Positions 47,280 to 58,862 of a stretch of DNA of 64,000 nt are shown here, piece by piece; the stretch's first letter is position 1, and every line of letters starts with the position of its first letter. The DNA comes from Prostheceraeus crozeri. Lineage: Eukaryota; Platyhelminthes; Polycladida; Euryleptidae. The notes beneath the pieces were generated by a model that worked only from the letters and a program-made list of their open reading frames with translations, ran no database searches and was not told the DNA's origin. The position numbers and the translations under genes are program-made. The stretch covers positions 248,001 through 312,000 of the forward strand of contig CAJQUW010001793.1 of the NCBI GenBank assembly GCA_907163375.1, read 5' to 3'.

Positions 47280-47840
47280 TGTAATACATGTACATTGTAC
47301 ATGCTTATGACATTATTCATGGATTCATAAAATAGTGCACTAATAATGAAAATCGAGGCGCGTCGTTGAAACTATGCATACAAAATGTCTATAAAACGTA
47401 GCCAAGTTCATACCTTCGAAAAAACTGCTTTCAAACATGTACTTTGACCTACCAGTGGCCTAAATCCAACGATTTTTAGTGAAAGGGGAAGGGGTGCCCT
47501 CATGGTCAGAGTTAACTCAAAACTATAGCGAACATTTCAGATTATGTCTATGTCTCACTATTTTCAAATAGCTTTATTTTTCAACTATCTCGTGCTTAAA
47601 TTTCTTTGTGCCATTTTCTGACATTTATTTCAGAAATCGTCATGTTGCTTTTAAATAGAACAATTACATAGTATTGAGTTGCAGCCGAAAAATGCGAACA
47701 GACCTAAATAGCTGCTATTACATCCTATCAGAAATCATCAGCAATCCTAGTTCACTGAATATCTTAAGAGAATGACAACTATTAAGTCAATGAAAGACAA
47801 CCTTGATTCCCCGTCCGCAATCGGGCAGTTAGCACCGAAA
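47280..47840. other. Unassigned sequence
   Basis: No gene or repeat recognised. Confidence 0.35.
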
Positions 47841-47844
47841 TTCT

Positions 47845-49830
47845 TTCCCTTAAACACACGCGTCGTCGTGCTGAGCGTAAATGGCGCAAGTCTGGACTGA
47901 CTGTTGACATGCTTGCTTATAAAGATGCCAAGCTTCAAATAATTAGACTAGTTACCCGAGCTAAGTCAAATTGCTATACCAAATTGATCAATTACGTTAA
48001 AACAAGTAGAGAGCTTTTTAAAGCTGTGAATGATCTAACCACAAACAAGAAGCGGAATCAAGTTCCAACAATTTACTGTTCAACTGATCTACCTGATATA
48101 TTTCTGAATTATTTCGCTGACATCACCGGTGACACTAATAATGATACTGATAGTCATGTTTTTTGATGTGCGTTTCTCCGGGATTCCATTGTCTTCTTTC
48201 ACTGAAATGTCGCGGTCTGACACACTGAAGTCATACTAAGTATCGATGAAATCATCAGTCTTAGATCCAATTCCTGTAACTTTACTGAAGTACGTGTCAG
48301 ACGCATCACATTGACGATGTTTTACCTGTGATTACTGAAATTGTCAATTATTCATTGAAAACTGGTGTTTTTCCTGTTGCTTTAAAGCATGCTGTTATCA
48401 AGTCCTTATTGAAAAAGGCTACATTGGATAGGGATTCTTTTGAAAATTATCGTCCGGTGTCACAAGTTTTCAAAAGTGATAGAGAAAGTAGTTTCTCTAG
48501 TTGATCTGACTGCGAAAAACTTATTTGAAACTTATCAATCGGCTTCCCGGTCGGATCATAGCATGGAGATGGCGCTATTGAAAATCATGAATACACTTTT
48601 TTTCCACTACATATGACTTGTAATTTTGATTTCAATTTGGAAAATATAAACATTTATTATTATTATTATTATTATGAATGACCTACTATTATCTCTTGAC
48701 AATGGTCAAGTGTCTGTCCTTGTGCTTGTTGATTTGACTTCTGCATTTGATACGGTTGATCATGATATTTTGAAATCCCGCCTGAAATACACGTATGGCG
48801 TGAGAGGAGCAGCTTATGAATGGTTCGCACCATACTTATCTCAAAGGACTCAGTCTGTTATTGTGTCTGACAGCATATCTTAAAATACTTCCTTTCATGT
48901 GGGGTACCGCAAGGATCCGTCCTAGGTTTTATTTTCACTTTATCTCTCATCCATCTCGGAAGCGCTCGGCTACCACTCTTTCAAATACCATATTTATGCG
49001 GATGAATACCAATTCTATCGAAGTAAGAATTCTGAACGAGTACATGAGCTATTGCTGTCTACATCAAGCTGAGGATTGGTTGGTAAGTAATCAACTCATT
49101 TTGAATAGACGGAAGACTGAAGTGATTATGTTATGTCCTCCAAGGATAAGCATTCCAACTGAGCCGCTACCGTATTTTGATTTTTCTCAGAAAGTGAGGA
49201 ATCTTGGTATATCATTCAATCGAATCCTTGATTTATCGTGTCACGTTATCAACTTGATGCGTGCTTTGAATTGTGAGTTGCGCCGTTTCAGCCATTTCGA
49301 GCGCTATTTATCAACGGATGCGTGTAAAACTGTGGTGTGCGCTACAATTCTTGCTCGAATTGATTACTGTAATTCGATTCTGTATAGGTGTCCAACACAT
49401 CTTCTAGATAAGCTACAGCGTATTGAAAACAGTGGGGCAAGACTAATTTTGTGTATTCCGAAATACGATCATATACCGTGTCATCCTTCTGATTTGCACT
49501 GGCTACGCATCAGACAACGGATTACCTTTAAAATTTTTGTCATGGTATATAAGATTCTTCAGGGCACTTGTCCGTCCTATTAGTCAGATCTCGTATTCGT
49601 AAATGTTCCTAGGCGGTCGTTGTGTTCATATGATGATGACCGAATTCTGGAGTCTCGTAATTATGGGCCACGTTTGGAAGATCATTTTCCTACGCTGGAC
49701 CCGTATTGCGGAATTCCTTACCAAGCGATGTGAGGAACTATGTATCCGTATACTCCTTTAAAAGATCTTTGAAGACACACTTTATTTCGCCATGAGCTCA
49801 TCCAGTAATGACGCTCTATAAATATAGTTA
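47845..49830 (+). mobile_element. CR1/L2-like LINE, decayed reverse transcriptase
   Basis: The pieces are a linker (RRAERKWRKSGLTVDMLAYK, from about 47850), LVDLTSAFDTVDHDIL (motif A, about 48730), GVPQGSVLG in a broken frame near 48905, and a motif C that reads YADE instead of YADD (48995-49006). A C-terminal thumb follows: DYCNSILYRCP...LDKLQRIENSGARLI...DLHWLRIRQRITFKI (to 49580). Several stops and frameshifts are present. An 80-bp foreign insertion lies at 48595-48673. The element lies downstream of or inside the 3' part of the DEK gene. Confidence 0.85.
48595..48673 (+). mobile_element. Very short 5'-truncated retroelement with (TTA)n tail
   Basis: A segment interrupts the RT frame and ends in AAATATAAACATTTA followed by seven or so TTA units. 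ATGAAT lies on both sides and would be the target duplication. It looks like the last 75 bp of a non-LTR element whose tail is a microsatellite. Confidence 0.6.
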
Positions 49831-50065
49831 TCACAATCATTGATCCTTATTCTAAATTACAGAGATGGGATTACAAGAGGATGAAAAATCCGGATTCTCA
49901 TCACTGCAATTGCGATTCAGATTTGATACATGCATATTCTCCAATTACTGTGCATACAATGGAACAGATTCATTGTGCACGAACTCATGCCAAGCAACAA
50001 TGAAAAAATTTGATATTCATCACATCGCTGAAAACAGTATGAAATCCTATGAAGCATAGACTTAC

Positions 50066-50134
50066 ATCTTTAACCACTGATTTCAAGTATTCTTTTTTAT
50101 GAGTCAGGTCCAATCCATCGTATTTTTCGTAAAT
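50066..50134 (-). CDS. DEK: DEK exon encoding part of the C-terminal DEK domain
   Basis: The acceptor is TTATTTTTTTAG before 50134 and the donor AAAGAT|GTAAGTC follows 50066. The 69-nt exon encodes IYEKYDGLDLTHKKEYLKS plus VVKD, the second half of the DEK C-terminal winged-helix-like domain. It follows the 50206-50447 exon in phase 0. DEK is a nuclear chromatin protein that binds DNA and histones and influences splicing and replication. The last few residues and stop should lie on a further exon to the left; I did not find it. Confidence 0.85.
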
Positions 50135-50205
50135 CTAAAAAAATAACATTTTCAATTTTAGCTGACAAATGTAGCGCTATTACGTAAATTATATCAGGAA
50201 CGCAC

Positions 50206-50447
50206 CTGTTGAAGCACATTCTTCATCGTCACCTTTTCAAGGTCAACGTTTTCTAATAGACCTAATATTGTCTGCTTCAATTCTTCATCCGTCGGCATTT
50301 TCTTCGCTTTCTTCGCTTCTGGCTCTTTATCATCTGAGTCATTTGAGTCAATATCGGAAATCTCTTGTTCATCCTCTGATTCTTTTTTCGATTTTCTCTT
50401 GGCAGGCGTCTTTTTCTTAGGTGTCGATTTAGCCGAACCCTTTGACG
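50206..50447 (-). CDS. DEK: DEK exon with Lys/Ser linker and start of C-terminal domain
   Basis: The acceptor is TTTTATTTTCAG before 50447, and the donor CAACAG|GTGCG follows 50206. The exon is 242 nt and enters in phase 1, leaving in phase 0. It encodes a basic segment (STPKKKTPAKRKSKK), an acidic Ser-rich stretch (SDIDSNDSDDKE) and MPTDEELKQTILGLLENVDL, the hallmark start of the DEK C-terminal domain. The acidic Ser clusters look like casein kinase 2 sites, as in vertebrate DEK. Confidence 0.92.
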
Positions 50448-51112
50448 CTGAAAATAAAAATTAATTCATTAGGAAAATTTACGTGATCCAACGTCTAAAA
50501 TTCAAGTTTTTACAAAACAAACGTTCCGTTCTGTATGAATTACCAATGTTGTCAGCAAAAAAGACTGATATTTGCTTTATCGGCATAACAATAGATTGCA
50601 GCCGTAGCAGCACACTTAAGTCAACACAAAAAATTGTTGGCTTTGAGGAGAATCCTCTCCACCAAGAATTAAGTAATCGCTAGCTGAATAAACACATTCT
50701 GTATCAGCATCACGAAAAGGGCAGAAACATTGAGACACGAATGGTGATTCTCACTTTAGATTGGATTACTTGTTAGGATTGAACACTCAATAATGAAACC
50801 AGCACCGGACGTACTGGTACATGTTATACATCAATACACGCACATGACATATTACACAATGTAAAATAAAATAAAATATATGTATGAATTAAAAGCGATT
50901 AAAAAGGTAACTGGGGTTGCACCGGCTTTTGATTTTATTCTTAATCCTTCAACCGGCCAAATGTTTATTAGATCGGGAGGCTGCTGTTTCATGTAGCACC
51001 GTTATTTATACAGTCAACGAAATAAAACGAAATCGATGAGACTGTCGAAATCTGTTCATTATAGGCAGGCTTCGTTATAGAGAAGTTTTCATCTGAAAAC
51101 TGGGTTTTCACA
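50448..51112. other. DEK intron, unassigned sequence
   Basis: No repeat or RNA recognised. The short frame at 50483-50683 has no domain. Confidence 0.4.
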
Positions 51113-51114
51113 TA

Positions 51115-51725
51115 CGATGGTCATCCTAAAAGTTCTCTGTACTGCATTATGAAAAAATAAAAATACGCATCTGTAATCCAAAATTACTTTTATTTAACAC
51201 TCATGGGTATCATTACTCAATATAATGTCCTTCCAGGTCCACACACTTCTTCCAGCGTTTCACCAACCCGTCAATACCATCACTGCAACCACCAGATGCC
51301 CGGGCAACACATTCACGATGAAATTCATGATTGACTTCTTCCACGGTGGAAAATCGACGACCACGAAGTTCGTTCTTCACCAACGGGAAGAAGTCACACG
51401 GTGATAAATCTGGCGAGTATGGTGGATGCTGAAGGATCTCCCAGTCGTACTTATGATTGAGAAGTTGCACCACGTCTCTTTTCGTGTGAGATGGTGCATT
51501 GCCATGGAGGATTATCGGACCTTCTTCCAGTAAACCTGGTATTTTTCTGCGGATGGCCGGTCGAAGATGATTGCGGATAAAGTATTTGTAATATTCTCCG
51601 TTCACAGTTGTGCCAGTTGGTACAGCATGGTCAATAAGGAGCCCATGAACGTCGAAAAAAAGAATGCATTAACTTGATGCGGGACGGACTTCTCATTGCC
51701 TTTGTTGGACTCGTACTATAAAAAT
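51115..51725 (-). mobile_element. mariner fragment (3' part), left end only
   Basis: TA at 51113-51114 is followed by CGATGGTCATCCTAAAAGTT, which resembles a mariner inverted repeat. The transposase C-terminal region lies just inside. The opposite end was not found, so the copy is truncated near 51725. Confidence 0.6.
51213..51660 (-). pseudogene. mariner transposase, C-terminal catalytic part
   Basis: Typical mariner blocks: GEYYKYFIRNHLRPAIRRK, then PIILHGNAPSHT where families have HDNAPSH, then HPPYSPDLSPCDFFP and the tail. The second catalytic Asp is replaced by Gly (HGN); the third Asp (PCDFF) is present. The first catalytic Asp and the DNA-binding domain are absent or broken upstream (FFFDVHGLL in another frame near 51650). 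It is therefore inactive. Confidence 0.88.
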
Positions 51726-52080
51726 GCATGTAGCCGTTCAAACACTACTGTATGCACTTAGAAAACTGCGCATAAACGAACAGAAGTACGCATACACGAA
51801 TAATTGTGCACGAAGACGAAATAAAGATGAATGCATTGATTCGAGGCTCCTGATAAGCGCTGATTGTGATTCAGACCTTCCGCTGGTTTCGGCAAAGCTT
51901 TCAGGTAAAGCAGGGAGCAAAAAAGAAGCCGATTAGAATGGCTAGAGCTATAGAGAGCCTTTGCAATTCTAAACGACGAAAAAGTACGTAATGAGTTCGA
52001 ATACCATCTGAAAGGAGAAACATCCAGGCAGTCCTTCCTAAGGGCAATGATTAGCTCTACTGTAAAAACATGACCGGAAA
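51726..52080. other. DEK intron, unassigned sequence
   Basis: Several Lys/Arg-rich short frames occur, possibly the decayed upstream part of the LINE fragment that follows. No motif confirms this. Confidence 0.3.
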
Positions 52081-52545
52081 TAGTATAGATGACAAATGTT
52101 AGAAAATCATTGAAAAAAGACGAGCTGCGAAGCAAAAGAATATGGGAGGGTAACAACACAAGAAAGTTTGCTAAGAGGTAAAGAAAGCTTTAAGAACAGC
52201 AAAAAGAAGGTGGCAGAAAAAAAGGTGATGGAAGCAGAGAAGGCTGCACGGAAAGGAGACACGCACACAATATACAAGGTAGTGAAACAGATGAGTAAAA
52301 AGAGGACAACAAAGCCTGGAATCGGGATTAGAGATGGATCCGGAGAGATGCTATATAATTTAGATGATGTCATCGGAAGATGGAGTAACTACTTTGCACA
52401 ATTATATCATGACACAACAAGCAACACTGAATTAGGAGAAGAGATTCAAAAAGGAGATCTCCCAGGCTTATTGAGTAGTTCCCTATCAAAAACCTGTTCG
52501 AACGCATCGCTTGGCAACAGATTTTCATCAGTGGACGGATAGTGG
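52081..52545 (+). pseudogene. LINE ORF2 linker fragment
   Basis: The frame reads EKKVMEAEKAARKGDTHTIY, then KVVKQMSKK, then GIRDGSGEMLYNLDDVIGRW and SNYFAQLYHD. This pattern (linker helix, DGSG, then RW..YF..L) is found between endonuclease and reverse transcriptase in RTE/Ingi-like LINEs. The RT itself is missing. It may come from the same clade as the tail fragment at 41453-41764. Confidence 0.65.
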
Positions 52546-52957
52546 ACTTGTACAGATAACAGACAGCTTGTGGTGTAATATAATTGCAGGTAAGATAAGG
52601 CTTCTATTGCGCTCACCTTCTTATTCAGCGTTAGCACCGGGCCTCGAGACCCCATCCGCGCAGGCAGTGTATCGATGCAGGGTAGTGTAAATGAAGATCT
52701 AAACTCTCTAGTCTATCATAAACTAGGAAAATGCATCCGCGAGCACTTAGTGTTGGAACACATTCGTTGTTCCTGGTAACTATCTACTAAGTAGTGGATT
52801 GGTAATTTGTTTCACGGAAAATGTTTACGAAAGGAAGCTTTCTGTTGCTAGCTAGGCTGGTCTAGGTTTTATGGATATACAGTACTCTTGACCGTGCCAA
52901 AATATAAGGCCTATCGCATCATTGTGAGCGATTTTAATGACATTTCCGATTTAAATT

Positions 52958-54872
52958 CAGTGTTCCTACTGGTTAACTTGAAAATTTTCGGGCATTGAGT
53001 TTTCCCGCAAAAATTCGGGCATTTTTCGGGCATGAATACTATTTATCTTTATCGAACAAAGGGACTAACATAGGTCTATATTCACGAACATAACGCACAT
53101 ATTTTATCGATCTGGTCACCTTAAATATACTGCCAAATCTTTATTGTTCGACATAGTAGGCCTACGCTTCATAATTTCTGATGATAATAGTTTCCTGCGG
53201 TAGTTTTCGTTGCGGTAGGCCACGTTGGTTTCAATCATATAAAATAACTTACATGTATTATTCAGGGTAGTGCTCCAACTATGTATTCTTTAAATACATG
53301 TACGTCAATATACATGCATCCTGATATTCGTATTACTAAGTGTTTGGGAATATAATTTACAAGCATAAGCAAAAACTATATATGAAAAATCATAATTTAC
53401 TTCGACACGACCACTATTTTGAAAACTACTTCCTAGATGAGTAAATCCGTCTTTGGCAAGTATTTACTCTGGTTTCTAGAAAAATGCTGACACTCTCAAT
53501 GTAATTTACAGCAAGTAGGCCTACATGCACGAACACAATACAAAACTGTCCTTCAAATAAGGTATGTAGAACTGAAAAAAGGACAATCATGTCTAACTCT
53601 CAAAACTCGGTTTAATTATCTAGAGTAGTATTCTGCTTCTTTTGACCAGCATCAGCTGCCTCAGCATCAAGATCAACATTGATAGCATGTCTTTTCAAAA
53701 TGTTCTGTACAATTTTTGATGTTTGTTTTTCTTTTTTCTCGCCAATTATCTGCTTCTTTTGGTGTAGGTCTTCAATCTCGTCATCGAACCTCTGAGCTGA
53801 GGTCTGCAGGTCTTCCATTAGCTTGCGTATTTTGTTGCGTTCATCGGTCTTCTTTCTGATGTCATCCTCCATTTCCTTCGATTGCTTTTGAAGAAGCATC
53901 ATGACGTCATTTGTCCTTTTGGAATCGTCTAGTTCTTTAATAATTTTCTGTTGCTTACATTTTCTTTTCATTTCTTCTTCTAATCTTTGTTGGTCTTCGC
54001 GCTTCCTCATATGTGCTGCCCGTGTAGCTAAGGCCATATTAACCAATTCTTTCGTCACTGGCATGGTTGCAGCGGTCCAGCTCTTTACTCTCATGCATGA
54101 TTTTGAGACGAGCACAGCTGTGACGGTCTCCGGTTTCATGTTCAGACGTTTCTTTTGCAAAGTGTCATGGAGGACACTGAACACACGTTCTACATCCGAA
54201 TTTCCGTGAGGCAATGCGCAAATCGCTAGAGCGAGTCGTACCGTCAACGGGTATTTGCCAGTTTTGTGGATATTCACCCAATGTTCTCGAACATTTTCGA
54301 CAGGAGTATGATGTTTGGGTTTCATACTTTGAACCTGTCTTATTTCGAACACAAGTGTGGAAGTCTCAGCAGAGGAAATCACATTTGGCATACACTTCGC
54401 CAAGCGAAGACCCCATTTCTCCATTTCCGTATCATACTGTTTCTCTGGAGCGAGAAATTCGGTAGATTTCAATAACTTACTTCCAAAGGGCAGATAGAAT
54501 AGAAGCTTTTGTGCCGCTGTTGAGAAGAAACTGTTCATCATCTCAATCGCATCAGCTTGTTCTGATGGCACCAAGTCGGCAAGTAAGGCCTGGGCCTTGC
54601 GACCAATGCAGAATTGATAATGATTTAACCATATTTCTTTATTAGTTGGATCAATCTTCCGAATCTTCCTCGGCAGGTGTTTTGGCCTATGTATCGTAAT
54701 AGGGGCCTATGTTTTCGCTATGTATCAACAGTATATACGTAATAGGAATTTAGATCAAAATTCGGGCATTCGCTACCAAAAATTTCGGGCATTCGGGCAT
54801 TTTTCGGGCATTCGGGCGTCATGATTTTGGATTCGGGCATTTTCGGGCATTCGGGCGAGAGTAGGAACACTG
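52958..54872 (-). mobile_element. hAT element with CAGTGTTCCTACT ends
   Basis: The left end CAGTGTTCCTACT at 52958 and the inverted right end ending at 54872 are flanked by TAAATT on both sides; a full 8-bp duplication cannot be shown because the site is itself near-palindromic. Subterminal repeats of TTCGGGCAT occur at both ends, at least eight copies on the right. The element is 1,915 bp and carries the C-terminal part of a transposase. Confidence 0.88.
53612..54574 (-). pseudogene. hAT transposase C-terminus with long coiled-coil extension
   Basis: 320 codons are open. The dimerisation region lies near residues 100-170: HWVNIHKTGKYPLTVRLALA, then ICALPHGNSDVERVFSVL and KRLNMKPETVTAVL, the conserved hAT C-terminal block. 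Residues 195-300 form a Lys/Glu-rich coiled coil (REDQQRLEEEMKRKCKQQKI...), which is unusual for hAT. The RNase H-like catalytic domain upstream is missing. The frame is intact, so a truncated dimerising protein could be made. Confidence 0.85.
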
Positions 54873-55900
54873 TAAATTTATTGGTTAAGATTTGATTTTT
54901 AATAAACTGATCAATCTGTGCATAAAATATGAAAACTGGTAAAAGTACATACAAGACAAATTATGTGCTTGAAGCTTTAAATCAGACTTCAATGAAGGAT
55001 TCCACGCCCTGGATGCACTGACAAGGAGATTTGCGTTATATTATCATTTAACTTCTCTCTTCTAAAAATGAAAGACTTCGTCCCTGAAGCGAAATTGGAT
55101 AGCACCGTGACTTCCGCGCACATGGGCCAATTTAGAAATATGTCAACCTATTTGTTTCTCTTGAGAGTTCATTGATACGAATAATCATTTTAACTCAACC
55201 ACATCGATAACATTTCCGCACTCGCTAATGTGTTTTGAGCTTAAACTAAGTTGTTGCTATTATTAAAATAAGTAAATGAAAACATGTCATTTCAACATGA
55301 ACAAAACATTCCAATCGATATAACTTACAAATACTAGTTAGAAAATTCGGACATCAAATCATGGTCACTTTCAGCTATAGGCTTACTTACATATTTATCG
55401 ATAGTCTAATAGTTGAATTGTTTTAAATAAAGTCAAAGTAGAAGCAAGAAACTTCCAATCATTCGATATCACACAACCCGGTGAGTTTTGAAAGCGTTAA
55501 AGCGGAAGTTGGGTCTGTTCTAATAAAGATGCTTCTGAATCCTCAGTTAGCAAGTAAATGTACAAAATTATTACTGATGCTTATTCAATCATCAGCTTCA
55601 ACAAGGTGCGCTAGAATACATGACTCAAACAGCTAATATTTTCAGGACAACCGTTTTCGAAGGTTGGACTGAGTATACTACAAAGACCCGTCTACCTGCC
55701 CCCAATGCAAAATCAGCATGAAGTTATTGAACGATTGCCGATTTCAGCTTGAAATAAAGACTGCATATTATCGAAGTCTGCATGTAGGCCTATGGATGAT
55801 TTTGCTTAACTGTTTCAAAGACAACTTTCTTCATTTCGTTCAAAAATTTTGCTTTCAAATTTACAATGCACTATTCTCGTGCAGCTTTGTCATTTTCTAT
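54873..55900. other. DEK intron, unassigned sequence
   Basis: No gene, repeat or RNA recognised. Confidence 0.4.
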
Positions 55901-55929
55901 TAATCGTGCCATGACGTCACACGGTGCAA

Positions 55930-56470
55930 GATCCCGTCCTTATTGTTAAGAATTTTCATGAAACCACTAGGAAATTGTTGTCCAACTGTTCGACGTTTGG
56001 AAGACTGCTTCAGCAGAGCGGTCTGGTCAAAGAAAATATCTTCATACAAAATCCATCGTCAGCGCGGTCTGGATGCTTGGGCAGGCATTTCCGTAAGCCA
56101 TTTTCTTTGGGAGAGCCATTATTCTTTCGAGAAATCGAGAATATGTGGTAAAATCTTCCTTTCTATGCTGTATAAAATGTACCGAATGTCATGAAGGATA
56201 GGAATATTTTCATGCAAGATGGGATGCCAGCGCACTACTACAGACCCATCGTAAATTGTTCTTCCTAATTGTAAACAGAATTTTCCTAAATCTTGGATTG
56301 ACCGTCATGGGAGCCTTTGGAGTGGCTTCCAATACCACCAGATTCAATGCCTTGTGACTTTTTTCTTTTGGGCACGCTTAAGAAATGGTGCATTGGAGAA
56401 AACAAAAATTTTCACCGTCTTTCTTCACATCGACGAGCGATTGCGTAGAGATATGCTCTTGCGCTGTTGA
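55930..56470 (+). pseudogene. Tc1/mariner-superfamily transposase remnant
   Basis: Across frames the plus strand carries blocks of a DDE transposase: RQRGLDAWAGISVSHFLWES (55940-56135), then QDGMPAHYYRPI (about 56215-56250), then LEWLPIPPDSMPCDFFLLG (56320-56370), followed by the tail. These match the QDGAPPH...SPDLTPCDFF pattern of IS630/Tc1/mariner transposases. Multiple stops and frameshifts show that it is old. Inverted ends were not identified. Confidence 0.7.
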
Positions 56471-57655
56471 CCGAAGAATTAGATTGTATTCGCGCAAATG
56501 GTGAGCAAGTAGAAAATAAATGTTATACTGGTACTCGTGTTAGCAACTGTTTTCCTTTGAATCATAATTAACTTACAGAAATTAATCATTGAGTCGCTAA
56601 TTGCTATTGCATCAACAGCTTTGAAATTATCACTGCTAGAATCCGCCACGTTACATAAACAAAACATTTTGAATCCATGTCACACAGAATAAATTGACGA
56701 CTACAAACTATCGCATTTTCTCAATATGAGAAAACGGAGCTCTATATTGTGCCCAAATATTACACATTACAGAAGCCATGCAACTTAATATATTATCTAC
56801 TCTGAAATGAGATGAGAGCAACATTTGATACAATCCACTACGGGAAATACTGACGTTTCTGGATTTTTAGCTGTCATCAGTACAGTATACCTGTAAAGAA
56901 TCAGTAACTCACATGTAAACAAATCATCATCCGAAATGCAGACATCTACAATTAATGAAATACATACAGCTCAAATCTCATTCTGTAGAGTTCGTTTCCA
57001 AATTTGAAATTTGCAAACACCAATACAAATAGCTAATTGGCGTTTGCAGTTCATGCACGAAGCTCAAATCAAACCTTGCTCTCATCTCTTGTACTTCAAA
57101 CATAATAAAAACAATTACAACATTACAACAATTGCATTAAGAACAACTTCTGGCTTTCAAACAAGATTATGACAGCTATTTGATGAAGGTTGATCCGCCA
57201 TGGCATAAGTAAACGCGAAATCAATACGAAAAGAAATCCTTATCACTTCTGCAGTTGTTTGCGAGATTTCAATTTTCGCTGATGTCTTCGCCGAAATTTA
57301 GCCGCTTTTGCAACAAGTGATCATACAAAATATTCATTCGTCACTCCCTTGTGTTCCAGAAACTTTTTAGTAGATTTTTCTTTCATATTTTTCTGGCAGA
57401 CGCTTCTTGAAAGACACGTTTTGGAGAGCATCAAAGCAATCGGAACTCAATTCATAATAAACTCCATAATAACGTATTACAACTTTTTCGTAAAGCATTC
57501 CCACCAAAATTTATTTCTTATTTCAAAACCTTGATTACTTGATTGTCCAGTTTCTAAGGATTGACGAAAGGATCACTGACTTCCTTGTAGAAGAATTTTC
57601 TGCTCAAGAGTCATGCGGATTTTTAGAAAGCATCTGCTTTGAATTTGATCACCCT
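56471..57655. other. DEK intron, unassigned sequence
   Basis: No gene or repeat recognised. Confidence 0.4.
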
Positions 57656-58140
57656 TAAAAATTGCAGGGTCTTTAAGGTCCCCAACAATCTCCATAGCAC
57701 CGTTCACAATTGTAAAAGAGCCCTACATAATCTAAAAAGGACCCACATGCGCTTAGCTTTATGGGTACCGGTCTCAATCCTATAGGCCCTTTACAATCTC
57801 AATTCATATCTAAAAAGTGCTCTCCAAAAACCAAAACAGTTGCCGCTTACAATCTCAAAGGGGTGCTTCACAAAATCTTGTGGGTCCCTTTCAAAATCTA
57901 AATATGGCCCCTTCACGATTAAAAGGGTCCCCTTCGCAGTCTTAAAGGGCCCCTCACAATCTCAAAAGGGCCCCCTCACGATCTAGAAGGGGCCCCTTCG
58001 CAGTCTCAAAAGGGCTTCCCAACGATCGAAAAGGGGCCCATTCACAGTCTCAAAAGGGCCCCCTCACGAACTTAAAGAATCCCTTCACAATCTTAGAAGG
58101 GCCCACTCTCAATCTCAAAGGGGCCCCTTCAAAATCCAAA
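57656..58140. repeat. Minisatellite of about 25-27 bp with palindromic GGGGCCCC core
   Basis: About 18 units share CACAATCTCAAA followed by AGGGGCCCCTT, or a close variant (GGGCCCC, GGGTCCC). The middle (57890-58120) is most regular and the left part is degenerate. Each unit centre is a self-complementary GGGGCCCC or AAGGGGCCCCTT. Confidence 0.9.
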
Positions 58141-58159
58141 TTATTTGTTCCTTGGCAAA

Positions 58160-58236
58160 ACATTTTCTCACTACTTACTTTATCAAAAAAACCCCCCCGG
58201 AAATCCGGTTAAAACCGGAAGAGTGGCAGCCCTGAT
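58160..58236 (-). mobile_element. hAT-like terminus fragment
   Basis: Read on the minus strand: CAGGGCTGCCACTCTTCCGG followed by TTTTAACCGG. This is a hAT-style end similar to the fragment at 23481-23590. No matching second end was found in the intron. Confidence 0.45.
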
Positions 58237-58862
58237 ATACAATATATTTAAATTATAGGTACTTCAAAAAACATATATCTGCTAAATATATAACCCCAAA
58301 TAAAAGAATATTTTTCCGAAACCTTCATGCGCGCAGGTTCCGCGCACGCGCAGCTCAAACCCATCATCCGAGCAGCGGTGACAGCGCTGCTTATTGCTGA
58401 TGGTTTGCGTTAAATTTTCATGTGAAGCACTATGAGTCATGGTAATTCATAATCATAAGTTTTGATTTTATTATAGAGTAATTTATTTTTGAGAAGCAAA
58501 CGAGTGGCACAAACTGGCACACTCCATCTAGATCAGCTCTACCCGTTGGTTTGACTAACAAATGCATTTTAAAAATAGCGGTGCTAGTTTGGCGGTCGTG
58601 TGGTTTAGTAATTTGAAATCATCTGGAAGTCATTTATGTTCATAACATGCCTTAGCGAGGGTGCCTTCAGTCATACCGCAAGAAATTTATTGAAAACAAC
58701 CTAAATCAACGATTCTGCAGCATGACTTGAATCGTCCGATACTCCTGTAATTACGGTTGAACATAATTGCAGGTACGATAAGGCTTCTATCGTAGACTTA
58801 GGTTTGCTTCATTTTCAAATACATAAATTCAATACCTGAAAGTAAGCAATCATGCTACTTAC
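58237..58862. other. DEK intron, unassigned sequence
   Basis: The only repeat noted is ATAATTGCAGGTA followed by GATAAGGCTTCTAT at about 58765, which recurs near 52585. Nothing else recognised. Confidence 0.4.

Noticed and set aside
53901-54209. 102-codon plus-strand frame
   Set aside because: Antisense shadow of the hAT coiled-coil ORF.
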